The notes: a model not told the origin generated them from the letters alone. Shown: positions 1-11,979, counted from the first letter of the stretch. The stretch: 64,000 bases of DNA from Rhizophagus irregularis (GCF_026210795.1 NC_089454.1:62001-126000); one strand, 5' to 3'. Numbers and translations: made by a program.

Positions 1-899
1 AATAAAACGAATTTTACTGTGGACGCTACAACCAATAGCGTGAAAGTACAGGGATTAGCATAATTGGACTGCATCATGGTGAATTAGTGTGTACAGTTAG
101 GCCGCACATTTCAACTAAGGGTCATGGTGTCCTTTTAACGTTCCCTATGGGGCCATTGGCATGTGCGCAGTCCTGTCCTTGACGTCACTACTATACCTTG
201 AGGGGGACTTCCTGTCCAGGTGGTCACTTCACGATACCACTTGGGGTCAGTAATGGCTAGATGGTCGTCCTAGATGGTAAAGCTGAGAGTGCAATGTCTT
301 AGTGGTAGTTTAACCTTCTATTAGGTCTTAGGCCAACCAAGATGTTCGTGCACAGAATAGGTAGCATGGTTATGGGGTTCGATTCCCTACTCTTTGGGTC
401 CTGGTTGGTGATCCCTGGTGGTTGATACCCACCATAAGGGGTGATCCTGGACAGATGCCTACTACTTCCTGTCCAAGTGGTAGCTCACAAAGTATCTGGA
501 CCAGGGTAAACAACTGTACTATCGGTGTTAGGTAATCGCGGGCTGTAGTGGCGCTTTGAGTGATTTACATCAAAATGGTGGTATAGAAGGGTACTAAATG
601 GTTGATGTTACCTGTCGAAAGTCCTCCATGAAAGTAGGTGCTCTCTAAAGGTCGTAAAATAAATTAAGTATCAGTATCATGCAATGGGTATAGGATGAGT
701 AGGCGGCGTGTACCTAGCTTCAGATCAGCCTAAAGTGGCCCGATGGGGATATCTTCTATAGTGGTGCTGTTACCTGAGGAATTAAGTACTCGGTATAATG
801 GTTGCCCATTGAAGATGATAGGACACAAACTCGAGATTAGTCTCAAAAAGAGGCAATGGGTGGTCTGGCCGTAAACCTAGCAAAGTAAAAGGATAAAAC
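1..899 (+). repeat. Repeat unit A (5'-truncated by window edge) of a ~1-kb SINE-like family
   Basis: First of four copies of the same unit, truncated by the window edge so that the tRNA-like head is missing. It aligns by eye along its length with the copies starting at 900, 2867 and 20799 (for example the block beginning ggacgctacaaccaatag). It ends in GCAAAGTAAAAGGATAAAAC at 880-899. A second tRNA-like B box, ggttcgattcc, lies at 376-386, preceded by an A-box-like tcttagtggtag near 297. No protein-coding capacity is convincing. Minus-strand ORFs of 66-70 codons recur at the same place in three other copies, but only because the sequence is repeated. Confidence 0.85.
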
Positions 900-904
900 A
901 AAGG

Positions 905-993
905 GTTGATCACCTTTTCTCAGTGGTAAGTGACTGAGACCCTCATTAAGCCTGAGTATAGTGAGATCGCAGGTTCAATTCTGCTGATCACAG
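905..993 (+). promoter_or_regulatory. tRNA-like Pol III internal promoter module
   Basis: The module has an A-box-like ttctcagtgg (917-926) and a B-box-like ggttcaattct (972-982), about 45 bp apart as in tRNA genes. The same module in the copy at 20799 is better preserved: tatctcagtgg (20815-20825) and a perfect ggttcgattcc (20871-20881), with closing tggtca/tgacca ends. A four-pair stem ctca/tgag closes a 7-nt loop ttaagcc, which would put AAG at the anticodon position. The stems are imperfect, so this is read as a tRNA-derived SINE head and not a working tRNA gene. Confidence 0.65.
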
Positions 994-1647
994 AAATTAA
1001 ACAAATTTTACTGCAGACGCTACAACCAATAGCGGGAAGGTACAGGGATTAGCGTAGTTGGACTGCATCATAGTAAATTAGTGTGTACGGTTAGGCCGCA
1101 CATTTCAACTAAGGGTGGCACGTGTCCTTCTAACATTTTCTATGAGGCCATTGGCATGTACGCAGTCCTGTCCTTGAGGTCACTACTATACCTTGGGGGG
1201 ACTTCCTGTCTGGGTGGTCACTCCACGATACCGCTTGGGGTCAGTAATAGCTAGATGGTTGTTCTAGATGGTAAAGCTGAGAATGCAATGTCTTAGTGGT
1301 AGTTAGACCTTCTGTTAGGTTTTAGATCAACCAAGGTGTTCATGCACAGAATAGGTAGCATAGTTATAGGGTTTGATTCCCTACTCTTTGGGTCCTGGTT
1401 GGTGATCCCTGGTGGTTGATACCCACCATAAGGAGTAATCCTGGACAGATGCCTGCTACTTTCTGTCTGAATGGTCACTACAAAGTATATCACTTGAAGT
1501 AAACAACTGTACTATCGGTGCTAAGTAATCACAGGCTGTAGTGGCCTTTGAGTGAGACTTAGTACCTAAAATGGTGGTATGGAAGGGTACTAGATGGTTG
1601 ATGCTACCTGTCGAAAGTCCTCCATGAAAGTAGGTGCTCTCTAAAGG

Positions 1648-2610
1648 CCCTATAAAAAAAAAAATTCTTTAAAATATACTTAAAATGTACTTATATATTT
1701 TAAAATATATCTAAAATGTACTTAAAATTTTTAAATGTACTTAAAATATACTTAAAATTGCAATTTTAAGTATATTTAAAGTATGAAATTTTATACTTAA
1801 ATTATATTTAAAATATACTTGATTGCAATTTAAATATAATTTAAGTATAATTTAAGTACAAAATTTTACACTTTAAATATACTTAAAATTGCAATTTTAA
1901 GTATATTTTTAAGTATATTTTAAAATGTTAATTGCCGGTCCACCACTCAACGGTACAAAATGATCAGCAATCTATAATTAATTTTGACGGACTTTTATAT
2001 ATTAAATACTATTGCTCTGGAATGGTGTTTGCACTATCTTAAAAACACGTCACAACAACATAAATAATTCAAAAATTTGCTAGAAAAAGGTATTACATTA
2101 CCTGGGTGTGTTTCCAAAACCGGTAGGATCAAGGTGTGCCAAAAAAAAACTAAAAAAGAAAAATAAAAAAATATATTTTTTTTTTGTTATTTTGTTAATT
2201 TGGTAAAAAAATAATATATATTTTTCAATAGTGTAAAAAAAAACCTCGTAAAATTTGCAAATTCGCGTATAAAAAATCTTATCTTAGCTAAAATATAAGG
2301 TGGAATGGTGACTTCCTCTAAGGTAAACTTGTTAAATTCTATATCGAACGATAAAAAAATTTTTTTTGTGGCTTATTCACGTTTAATGTTATTGATTGGT
2401 GAGTCATCGTTACATTTAAACGTGACCTTGTGGGACAAAATCGACATCAAAATATGCCAATTAACGTAATTCATATAAAATCTGCGCCGGATCTACAAAT
2501 TAATTTTGTACCGTTGAGTGACGAATCGGCAATTAAGTATATTTTAGATATATTTTAAAAATATATAAGTATATTTTAAGTACATTTTAAAGAAATTTTT
2601 TTTTATAGGG
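1648..2610. mobile_element. MITE-like element with CCCTATAAAA terminal inverted repeats
   Basis: The ends CCCTATAAAAAAA and TTTTTTATAGGG form inverted repeats continuing for about 45 bp through AT-rich arms rich in a ttaaaatatact-like motif. The element splits unit B at ctaaagg/aggtcg and is flanked by the 3-bp duplication AGG (1645-1647 and 2611-2613). The large element at 5462-13846 has the same terminus and a 3-bp duplication, so the two are one family. No transposase is encoded. The superfamily is undetermined; 3-bp duplications occur in CACTA and Harbinger types. Confidence 0.8.
1928..2536. mobile_element. Nested MITE with TTAA flanks
   Basis: Lies inside the element at 1648-2610. The left end ttaattgccgg and right end cggcaattaa are inverted, and the match continues into an accactcaacggtacaaaat block. 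TTAA at both ends (1928-1931 and 2533-2536) suggests a TTAA target duplication of the piggyBac type, though the terminus could extend differently. No coding content was seen. Confidence 0.65.
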
Positions 2611-2866
2611 AGGTCGTAAAATAAATTGAGTACCAGTATCATGCAATGGGTTTAAGGACAAGTAGGCGGTGTATTCCTAGCTTTAGATCAGCCTTAAATG
2701 TGGCCCAATTGGGGATGTCTTCAATAGTGATGCTATTATCTGAGGAATTAAGTACTCGGTATAATGGTTGCCCAGTGGAGATGATAGGATACTGACCTGA
2801 GACTAGTCTCATAAGAGGCAGTGAGTGGTCTGGCCGTAAAGCACTAGCAAAGTAAAAGGATAAAAC

Positions 2867-4005
2867 AATAGGGTTGATCACCCTTTCTCAGTGGTAAATA
2901 ACTGAGACCCTCATTAAGCCTGAGTATGGCAAGGTTGCAGGTTCAATTTCGCCGACCACGGAAATTAAATGAATTTTACTGTGGACACTACAACCAATAG
3001 CGTGAAAGTACAGGGATTAGCGTAGTTAGACTGCATCATGGTGAATTAATGTGTACAGTTAGGCCGCACATTTCAACTAAGGGTCATGGTGTCCTTCTAA
3101 CGTTCCCTATGAGGCTATTGGCATGTGCGCAGTCCTGTTTTTAAGGTCACTACTATACCTTGATGGGACTTCCTGTCCAGGTAGTCACTTCACGATACCG
3201 CTTGGGGTCAGTAATGGCTAGATGGTCGTCCTTAAAGATGTTAACCTTAATTATTTTTTAAAAAATTTTGAATTACGGCTATAAGATTTTTATAGCCTTA
3301 ATTAATTACGGCATATAAAAATTTTGTATTACGACACTTTTTTGAATTACAGCTAACATCTTTAGTCGTCCTAGATGGTAAAGCTGAGGGTGCGATATCT
3401 TAGTGGTAGTTAGACCTTCTGTTAGGTCTTAGACCAACCAAAGTGTTCGTGTACAGAACAGGTAGCATGATTATGGGGTTCGATTTCCTACTCTTTGGGT
3501 TTTGGTTGGTGATCCCTGGTGGTTGATACCTACTATAAGGGGTGATCCTGGACAGATGCCTGCTACTTCCTGTCCGAGTGGTCACTACAAAGTATACCAC
3601 TTGAGGTAAACAACTGTACTATCGGTGCTAGGTAATTGCAGGCTGTAGTGGCCTTGAGTGAGACTTAGTACCTAAAATGGTAGTATGGAATGGTACTAGA
3701 TAGTTGATATTACCTGTCGAAAGTCTTCCATAAAAGTAGGTGCTTTCTAAAGGTCGTAAAATAAATTGAGTACCAGTATCATGCAATGGGTTTAAGGACG
3801 AGTAGGCGGTGTATTCCTAGCTTCAGATCAGCCTTAAATGTAGCCCGATGGGGATGTCCTCATATATGGTGCTCGTCGAGGGAAAAATAAGTACTCAGTG
3901 GTATGGTAACCCGTTGGGGATGATAGGATACTAGTCTGATGATGCTTCATAAAAAGTAGAGGGAGACTTGGCCGTAAAAACTCTAGCAAAGTAAAAGGAT
4001 AAAAC
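2867..4005 (+). repeat. Repeat unit C, directly upstream of the LINE
   Basis: Third copy, about 1.0 kb without its 132-bp insertion. It starts with the tRNA-like head (ggttgatcacc, tctcagtgg, ggttcaatttc) right after unit B and ends in the 20-mer tail at 3986-4005. The LINE sequence begins at the next base. The last 150 bp (3850-3985) differ more from units A and B than the rest does. Confidence 0.85.
3233..3364. mobile_element. 132-bp hAT-type MITE
   Basis: Inserted in unit C. The terminal inverted repeats are TAAAGATGTTA at the left and TAACATCTTTA at the right. The flanks are a perfect 8-bp target-site duplication GTCGTCCT (3225-3232 and 3365-3372); other copies carry this site once. An 8-bp duplication with short terminal repeats is typical of hAT elements. 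The interior has repeated gaattacggc-like blocks and no ORF. Confidence 0.85.
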
Positions 4006-5619
4006 AAAAACTAAAAAAAAAACTAACTCTCTCCCATTCTGCTCACTTGACAATATTTACAAAAAAAATAAAAAATTTTTTTTGAAGTTTTTTATTACTT
4101 TTTCTTTATATTTTCTTTATTTTAGATATTTATGACACTTTACAAAATGACTAAAGACAACAAAAAGAAAAACAACAAGTCTAACAACGATACTACTTCT
4201 AAACGTTCTGCCTTTAGCTCTCTAACTGGCAACGTTTCTGGTCAAGGTTCCTCTTTGTCTAGCCCTTCGAACACTCCACCTTCAATCACTACTACTAATA
4301 AACGTACTAGAGTCTCTGCTGAAGACTCTGTCATGGATGTTGATAAACTTCTCACGCCTCCTGGCCCTGTTGAGACAACTTCCACTGAGAAACCTTTTCA
4401 ACCTGACACTTCTTCTCTTGATGCTTTCTAGTATGCTCCTGCTAATAATAATGATAAAAGCAAAGGTCCCTAAATTATTCCCGCAGTTTCCTTTCCCGAA
4501 CGTGCTGCTTCTCCTGATGCGACCCAAGCTGCTGTCCAATCTCAACCTACTCTCTTTTACGCCTCGGCTGCTCCTAATGACGTCGAAGGCTTCTAGACCC
4601 ACTTCACTTCGAACTGTGACGTGTGCGACGCAGTTGATTGACAACTTTCCTTGTTTCCCTCTTATGGTAGTCGTACCACGTGTAGTGGATCCAACGATCT
4701 CAAGAGGATCATTGTACATTTCCGAAAAAAGGAAGATCTTGTCAAAGCCACAGCTTCCCTTATGGATTCTTTGTTCGGCCTGCATTTCCATGCATATGAC
4801 CCCCAGGCTATTAAGGCAAATGAACATGCGCGTACCCTGGTGGTTACTGACATCCTGCTCTTTATCACTGATGCACTTTTGTGTGGTACCTTCTTTCGTT
4901 ATGGTAATATTACCCGCTGTCATACTTGTTTAGCTAAACTCTATCGTACAGCATACATTACCTTTGAATCTACTGGTGCTTTACAAAATATCGACCCTAC
5001 CTGGGGCGTCCTCTGTGGAGGACATTGTTTACGCGTTTGCCCCGCTAGTTTCTCACCTGATCAATGCACCAAAAGATGCGCTCATGTTGCTCTACTTGCT
5101 GGTTTTCTTTGTGGTACTATTGCCGTAGACCTTGCTGAAATTGCTGATGAGATTTCTGCTAAATCTATTAACGTCCCCTTTTCTATGAATTCCTACAACC
5201 CTAAACCCTACGCCTACTGTCACTTTACCTCTGAAACTGCCATGGAAAATGCTAAATCCATCTCATATGCACTCAAAAATGTAGGCCTTACTTGGCATTC
5301 TCCAGATAAAGTTACCTCTCTTTGTCATCGATGCGGTCACCCTAATTGTAACCCTAATCGATGTAGTTCTTCTTCACGCCCTAATCGCTTTGCGCGCCCT
5401 TGGCAATCAAATGACAAATTACGCGCCTTATATAACAAACACTTACCTCCTTCAAACCCTGCCCTATAAAAAGTATTTATATTTAAAATATAATTAAAAA
5501 CTTTTTAAAATATATTTAAAATATACTTAAAATATATTTAATTTAAAAATTGCGAAATACTTATAATATACTTAAAATGTATTTAAAATTATCTTAAAAT
5601 ATATTTTTAGGATCATTTT

Positions 5620-5830
5620 AACGCTCACCAGTGGTGAAATTCACCAGGGGTAAATTCACCAGGGGTAAATTCACCAGTGGTGAAATTCACCCAAGGTAAA
5701 GTTCACTTATATTACATAATTTATTAAAATTTAAATTGGTTTGTTTTGAAAAAAATAATAATTTTATTAAGGAATTGTCAAATTTTCACCGGTGGTGATT
5801 CTCACCAGTGGTGATTTTCACCGGTCATGT
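5620..5830. repeat. Clustered palindromic CACCNGNGGTGA repeats at a transposon end
   Basis: At least seven short palindrome-like blocks of the form caccagtggtga or caccaggggtaaattcacc are clustered here. The last set (ttcaccggtggtgattctcacc, about 5786-5807, and onward) matches in inverted orientation the block at about 10498-10540. Another block, ggtgaatttcaccag, lies near 11907. They look like terminal and subterminal transposase-binding sites of the element carrying the gene at 6301. Confidence 0.6.
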
Positions 5831-6300
5831 GATCATGTGATTACTTATGTTACACAACATAACATATATTTATCATATTTATGAAATTTGTTTTTGCTTT
5901 GCTTGCTTTGCTTTTCTTTTAATATTTTACGTGTTTTTAATACAAAAAATATTACTTTTGTTACACTATTATCGCCGTTTTCATAATTATGCGATCTACA
6001 TCACGTGACAATGTATTACAAAATGTTGCAAATTTCACAATTTTTTGCGAACTCCTTTTAAAATTTAAAACAAATATTGCGAATTCCTTTTATATTTTTA
6101 AACCATAAGACTTTTAGTTACTAAAGTCTAAGTTTTATAACTATATGAGTATTTTTTTCCTTCGAATTCTCAAAAATACTAACCCTTACTAAAACGGATT
6201 TCGCAAATTCACAAAAAACTCTATAAAATGTGAGTATTTTAGTTATTCACATCTAAGTTTTCAAGTATACTAATTCTTACTAAAACAATTTTAGACCAAG

Positions 6301-7413
6301 ATGGTAAAAAGTTTAAGCAAAGATTTAAGGTGGCGTATTATTTATTGTCAGGCTGAAGGCTTTACACAAAATGAAATTGCTAAAAGAATGTATGTTAGCG
6401 AGGCTACTGTCAATAAAGTCTGTAGGATTTTTAAAAAATGGGGATGTGTAAAGGACCCATTTATTTGTAGAGTGGGAAGAAGAAAAATTTTTACAACACA
6501 AGATATGTCGGTAAGAAATTTAGATGGTTACTCTTTTGTGATTTATTATTTTATAATAATTATTTAACAAAGTTTACAAATTTATAGGCGTTAAAAAGTT
6601 TGGTTAAAGATAAAATAGATTGGTATCTTGATGAGTTGGTACATGAAATGGAACAGAGAACAGGAAAATTAGTTTCTGTGCCAACATTATGGCGTTCTCT
6701 TCAATTTTGCGGTATAACTAGAAAGAAAATACAAAAAGCAGCTAAAGAAAGAAGTGAGATATTACGTGGTGTTTATTTGTATAATATTGGAATGAATTAT
6801 ACTGCTGAACAATTAATTTTTATTGATGAATCTTCAAAGGATGAGAGAACACTCACCAGGTTATATGGTTACTCTCCTGTTAATACTAGAGTAGAAAAAA
6901 GTGTTGTTTTTATTAGAGGAAAGCGTTATACGATTTTACCTGCATTGTCTTTAGAAGGTTTTATTGCTGTTGATATTATGGAAGGAAGTTGTGATAAGGA
7001 AAGATTCCAAACTTTTATTTTAACACAATTGGTAAATATTTTATTATATTATTTTTATAATTAAATTAATTGAATTTTTTTATTAATATTATTATTTATT
7101 TTAAATTAAGTTACCTCAAATGAATCCATATCCAGCTAAACATAGTGTATTGGTTATAGATAATGCATGTATACATCATAATGATGATTTAGTTGCAGCA
7201 GTAGAAGAAATTGGTGGTAGAGTACTTTATTTGCCTCCCTATTCACCAGATTTTAATCCTATTGAAACAGCCTTCTCAGCATTAAAGTCTTGGTTAAAAA
7301 GGTACAGAGATTTTGTAGATTATTTTGATCCAATATATTTAATTTTAGTTGCATTAGCTCAAATTACACCAGAAATGGCAAAAAAATATTTTGAAAAATC
7401 GGTTTATATATAA
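6301..7413 (+). CDS. IS630/Tc1-mariner-type DDE transposase, 318 aa, three exons
   Basis: Exons are 6301-6510, 6588-7031 and 7111-7413, joined by GT-AG introns with all phases zero; the splice removes every internal stop and gives 318 residues. Residues 1-60 form a helix-turn-helix DNA-binding region (GFTQNEIAKRMYVSEATVNK), followed by a basic linker. The catalytic triad is visible as IFIDES, VLVIDNACIHH and FNPIE, with 34 residues between the second Asp and the Glu (DD34E). LPPYSPDFNPIE is the classic DDE_3 signature. The length is normal for the family and no disabling change is seen, so the enzyme may be functional. It would cut the terminal repeats and reinsert the element. A zinc-finger gene faces it 157 bp downstream. 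Confidence 0.88.
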
Positions 7414-7570
7414 AATAAAATATAGTTTTTATTTTTTATAAATAATGTTTATAATTATTAGAATTACAAATTAAAATATTAAGAATATATTATTTATAAT
7501 ATTGCTAACTTTATTTATTAGAAATTAATCAAATTATATTATAAGTTTATAACAAAATATATACAAAAAA

Positions 7571-9184
7571 TCATTCATATTTTTTTGCTTCATCACGTAA
7601 AATTTGCCTACGTCCAATAATTGTTACATCCATTAAAATATATTCAGAATCTGATAATCTTGCAAGTTGATTAACAAGAATTTCTTGTTCTTCAAAAATA
7701 GATAGATAACAAGTAAATTTACCATCACCAAATTCTTGATCTAAATTTTTTAGAAAATCTTCCATATTTGGCACTATTTTTTTTATTGAACTATGATCTG
7801 ATATTTGTGAATTAACTGATGTGCTATGATCTGATATTTGCGAAATTGAAGTTCTTCTTTGAATATTATAATCACAATCAGGATAATTATATGAAAATGG
7901 TGACGGAAAATACATTTGTTGAGAATATTGAGGATATGCTGTCATTGATTGAGGATAATTATCAATATTAGAAGAATCTTTTCTAGTTACCTTTACTGAA
8001 TGCATCATACTAAATATAGCATGATTAGGAGGAGTATCCAAATCTGCATTTTTGTTTACCTATAATAAACGAATTTAATGTTATTAAAAATGTATTTATA
8101 ATGATAATTCCAATACTAAATACACACAATTTCTTTGGCCCATAAACTAATTGCAAAATTTGTTAAAGATAAATGACGATCTTCTTTAATAAAACAACGT
8201 TTGTGATTCTGAATCTCACAAATATACTTATCATTTAATTTCATCACATATGATCCAACTAATGCTTCATTTTCATTTAAAGTAGCTTCTTTAGGTATAC
8301 GTTTTTTGATATGTTTTTTTAATTGTTTTTTAGATTTGGTATTTTGATAAGCTTCATTTTCTGATTCATCATTAGATTCCTGTTCTGAAACTTCATTCTA
8401 TAATATTATTAAAAATTTAATTGAATAATTAATATATACAAATAATTATTTTCAAAAATAAATACCTCATGTGAACGTTTTTTTGATAATTCTCTAAGTA
8501 TAACAATAATTACTACTTTCTTATTTCCCGCTACTATACTTTGATAATCCTTTAGAAATTCATCAAATGCTTCTTCATTACCTAAAAGTGTTCCAGCTCC
8601 ACTTTCTGAATGTGATTTATATGCTAAAGTATATTCATTTCTATAAACTAGTCCAACTTGTTCACAAATATATGATTCAAGTTTGTCTCTAAAATTAATA
8701 AAATTTGGATTATCTAAAGTAAAACTAATTATTACAAAAGGCAACACTTGTTTATTTTGTTTGATAGACATGCGCAATTTAAATTCCATTTGTAATGGTG
8801 TAGAAGGTAGAGAAGTACCATCCGTTGGTGAAGAAGGAATAACTATAATATTTTTTTTTCTTTGTCAGCTGCTTTAACATTTCTGTTAATTTGACTATTA
8901 CATGCTGAACAAAGTGTACAGTTATACGGCAGTTCTATATCCAGCTTATATCCATATTTTTGATTGCTATTTGATAAAGTGTTTTTTATTTTTTCATGTA
9001 CTATGGCTGGCTTGTAAGTTAAGTTTTGAAAATTTACTACTTCTTTAATACGATTTTTTTTGGTTGGTTTGATGGATTTATCACAATTACAGTTATTTGA
9101 TGTTAAGTCTAAACCACAATACATACACAATTGGCATGTAAAACAAACTCCAATTTGGTAATTTCTTGGTAAAATAGAAGACAT
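7571..9184 (-). CDS. Transposon-associated Cys-rich protein, probably frameshifted
   Basis: Three minus-strand coding segments (about 9184-8850, 8840-8462 and 8041-7571), with a further coding-like stretch at 8395-8125, read as one gene. The N-terminus has paired CxxC motifs (CFTCQLCMYCGLD, NCNCDK, CTLCSACN), suggesting zinc binding. The middle is a mixed alpha/beta domain of about 110 residues containing ESGAGTLLGNEEAFDEFLKDY. The C-terminus is Ser/Tyr-rich and ends in a helical segment. Between the first two segments a run of nine A (read on the minus strand, about 8850-8858) puts the frames out of phase by one; ten A would join them. This is either a real disabling slip or a sequencing error. 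I do not recognise the family by name; its position opposite the transposase suggests an accessory protein. Confidence 0.5.
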
Positions 9185-9359
9185 TTTTACGTGACGCTAT
9201 AAAATTTTTTACGCGATATATTTTTAATCTTTAAATTTGATGCATAAGATCACAATGTTACACAAAATTCAAATTCGAATTTTTTTTTTTTGATTATTTT
9301 GAAAATCGCATAATTTTGAAAATGGCGATAAACCCATAGGAGTATATTTCAATTTCATA

Positions 9360-10440
9360 AAGTTAGATATAATATTTATGAAAAAAAAAACACATTTAAA
9401 TATTTGTTTTTCTGTTTACCAACTTCAAAGCGTAATTTCAACACTTTAGTCAAATGAAATCAGCTTTCTTTATTAAGTGAAAGTTGTTCAGCGAGGTTGA
9501 AACTAGTTGTATATCAAATTTCATGAGTGTAAGTTTAATACTTGTAGAGAAAATCACGTTTTTCATAATGGTACTAACTTTCGAATTTTTTTTTTCCGTT
9601 TGTAAACTTCAGAGCGTAATTTCAACACTTTAGTCAAATGAAATCAGCTTTCTTTATTAAGTGAAAGTTGTTCAGCGAGGTTGAAACTAGTTGTATATCA
9701 AATTTCATGAGTGTAAGTTTAATACTTGTGGTGGAGAAAATCACGTTTTTCATAACGGTACTAACTTTCGAATTTTTTTTTTTTTCCGTTTGTGAACTTC
9801 AGAGCGTAATTTTACCACTTTAGTCAAATGAAATCGTCTTTCTTCATTAATTGAAAGTTGTTCAGCGAGGTCGAAACTAGTTGTATATAAAATTTTATGG
9901 ATGTAAGTATAATACTTGTGGAAAATATCACATTTTTCATAACGGTACTAACTTTCGAATTTTTTTTTTCCGTTTGTGAACTTCAGAGCGTAATTTCACC
10001 ACTTTAGTCAAATGAAATCGTCTTTCTTTATTAAGTGAAAGTTGTTCAGCGTGGTCGAAACTAGTTGTATATAAAATTTCATGGATGTAAGTGTAATACT
10101 TGTGAAGAAAATCGCATTTTTCATAATGATACTAACTTTCGAATTTTTCTTTTTTATTTGTTAATTTCAGAGTGTACTTTCACCACTTTGGTCAAATGAA
10201 ATCGTTGTTCAGCAAGATTAAAACTAGTTGTGTATCAAATTTCATGAGTGTAAATGTATTACTTTTGGAAAAAATTGCATTTCTCATAATAGTATTAACT
10301 TTCAAATTTTTTTTTCTGTCTATTAAATTTAAAGTGTAATTTCCTTACTTTGGTCAAATAAATTAAGTTTTTTTATTAAGTAAAACATGTTCAATATTTA
10401 AAAAAACTACTTACATTTAATTTTTTTTCTCGGTAAAAAT
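9360..10440 (+). repeat. Tandem array of a ~184-bp repeat (about 5.5 copies)
   Basis: The block cttcagagcgtaatttc recurs at 9423, 9607, 9797, 9981 and about 10164 (spacings 184, 190, 184, 183). Each unit also contains ctttagtcaaatgaaatc, gttgttcagcgagg and actaactttcgaattttttt. Copies become more divergent to the right. The array has no ORF and lies between the zinc-finger gene and the right-hand palindromic terminus. Confidence 0.9.
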
Positions 10441-10669
10441 TTGCAAAAAAATTTTTTATAATTCTGGCTAAATCATAATTTCTGCCAACATTAATAACGG
10501 TGAAAATCACCGCCGGTGAGAATCACCACCGGTGAGATTTAGCAATACCCTTTTATTAATAAAAATATTTATATAAAATATATAGTTTAAATATAATAAT
10601 ATATTATACAATAATTTATAATTTAGTATTATTATAAAAAATGGATAAATCCTATAAGTATTAAGTATA

Positions 10670-11720
10670 TTTTATACTGCTAAACAACTTTCAATTAATA
10701 AAGGAAGTAAATTTCATTTGACTAAAGTGGTAAAATTACACTCTAAAGTTAGTAAATGGAAAAAAGAAAAATTCGAAAGTTAGTACCATGATGAAAAACG
10801 TAGATTTCTCCATATGTATTATACTTATACCCATAAAAATTAATATATAAGTAGTTTCGACCTTGCTGAACAATTTTCAATTAAGTTAGAAAGTTGATTT
10901 CATTTGACTAAAGTGGTGAAATTACGCGCTGAAGTTAATAAACAGAAAAAAAAAATTCGAAAGTTAGTACCGTTATGAAAAATGTAGTTTTCTCCATATG
11001 TATTATACCTACACCCATGAAAATTAATATACAAGTAGTTTCGACCTTGCTGAACAATTTTCAATTAAGTTAGAAAGTTGATTTCATTTGACTAAAGTGG
11101 TGAAATTACGCGCTGAAGTTAATAAACAGAAAAAAAAAATTCGAAAGTTAGTACTGTTATGAAAAATGTAGATTTCTCCATATATATTATACCTACACCC
11201 ATGAAAATTAATATACAAGTAGTTTCGACCTTGCTGAACAATTTTCAATTAATTTAGTAAGTCGATTTCATTTGACTAAAGTGGTGAAATTACGCTCGGA
11301 AGTTAATAAACAGAAAAAAAATTTCAAAAGTTAGTACCGTTATAAAAATGTAGATTTCTCCATATGTATTATACCTACACCCATGAAAATTAATATACAA
11401 GTAGTTTCGACCTTGCTGAACAATTTTCAATTAATTTAGAAAGTCGGTTTCATTTGGCTAAAGTAGTAAAATTACGCTCTGAAGTTAATAAATGAAAAAA
11501 CAATTTTGAAAGTTAGTACCATTATAAAAAATATGGGTTTCTTTATATGTATTATACCTACACTTATAAAAAATAATATACAAGTAGTTTTGGCTCTGTT
11601 GAACAACTTTTGATTAATAAAAAAAATTGATTTCATTTGACTCAAGTAGTGAAATTACACTCTAAAGTTATTAAATAAAAAATATAAAACTTTAGGAGTT
11701 AAACAGTTAGTAGTGTTATA
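10670..11720 (-). repeat. Opposed tandem array of the same ~184-bp repeat
   Basis: Reverse-complement copies of the unit at 9360-10440, with marker blocks such as gatttcatttgactaaagtgg and gaaagttagtacc repeating about every 180 bp for roughly six copies. The central copies are nearly identical to each other. Together the two arrays form an inverted repeat of more than 1 kb per arm around the palindromic block at about 10498-10540. A transcript through both arms would fold into long double-stranded RNA. Confidence 0.88.
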
Positions 11721-11979
11721 AAAACACAAATTTCTCTATAAATTTCATTTCTAATTTATGAAATTGAGTTGTATGGGTTTAATAGTATGTTTGGAAAAAA
11801 AAGTTACAGTTTAAAAAATTCATAAAAAAATTTTTATTTACGTGTATGAAATTGTAAAACGTAATACAAACAAAATTAATATAAAACTAAAATTATCATA
11901 TTACTGGTGAATTTCACCAGAGGTAAATTAAGTATATTATGGATATATTTATACATACTTAAAATATTCTTATAATATC

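Larger units (their letters stand above)
900..2866 (+). repeat. Repeat unit B with tRNA-like head, interrupted by a MITE
   Basis: Second copy of the ~1-kb unit, about 1.0 kb after removing the 963-bp insertion at 1648-2610. It starts with the tRNA-like module (905-993) directly after the tail of unit A, so the units are head-to-tail. It ends in the same 20-mer tail at 2847-2866. Its internal B-box-like site near 1370 has drifted to gtttgattcc. Confidence 0.85.
5771..10548 (+). mobile_element. DNA transposon with DD34E transposase
   Basis: The proposed limits come from inverted terminal blocks: ggaattgtcaaat followed by caccggtggtgattctcacc at the left, and its inverse (tgagaatcaccaccggtgag...aatacc) at the right. 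Both outer flanks carry ttttattaa, a possible 9-bp duplication, but the AT-rich context makes this weak, and DD34E elements normally duplicate TA. The contents are a transposase (6301-7413, plus), a zinc-finger gene (7571-9184, minus) and a satellite array near the right end. The true boundary may instead extend to the palindromic block near 11907, which would include the opposed array. Confidence 0.5.

Noticed and set aside
1293-1493. Minus-strand ORF of 66 codons recurring at 3400-3600 and 21191-21403
   Set aside because: Its conservation follows from the repeat unit itself; it lies antisense to the tRNA-like part of the unit and has no recognisable domain.
4282-4923. 213-codon minus-strand ORF
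   Set aside because: Antisense to LINE ORF1, whose frame shows the zinc knuckle and codon pattern; the opposite frame is a shadow.
9360-10440. CRISPR-like array
   Set aside because: The repeats are ~184 bp, contiguous and without unique spacers, in a eukaryotic transposon.
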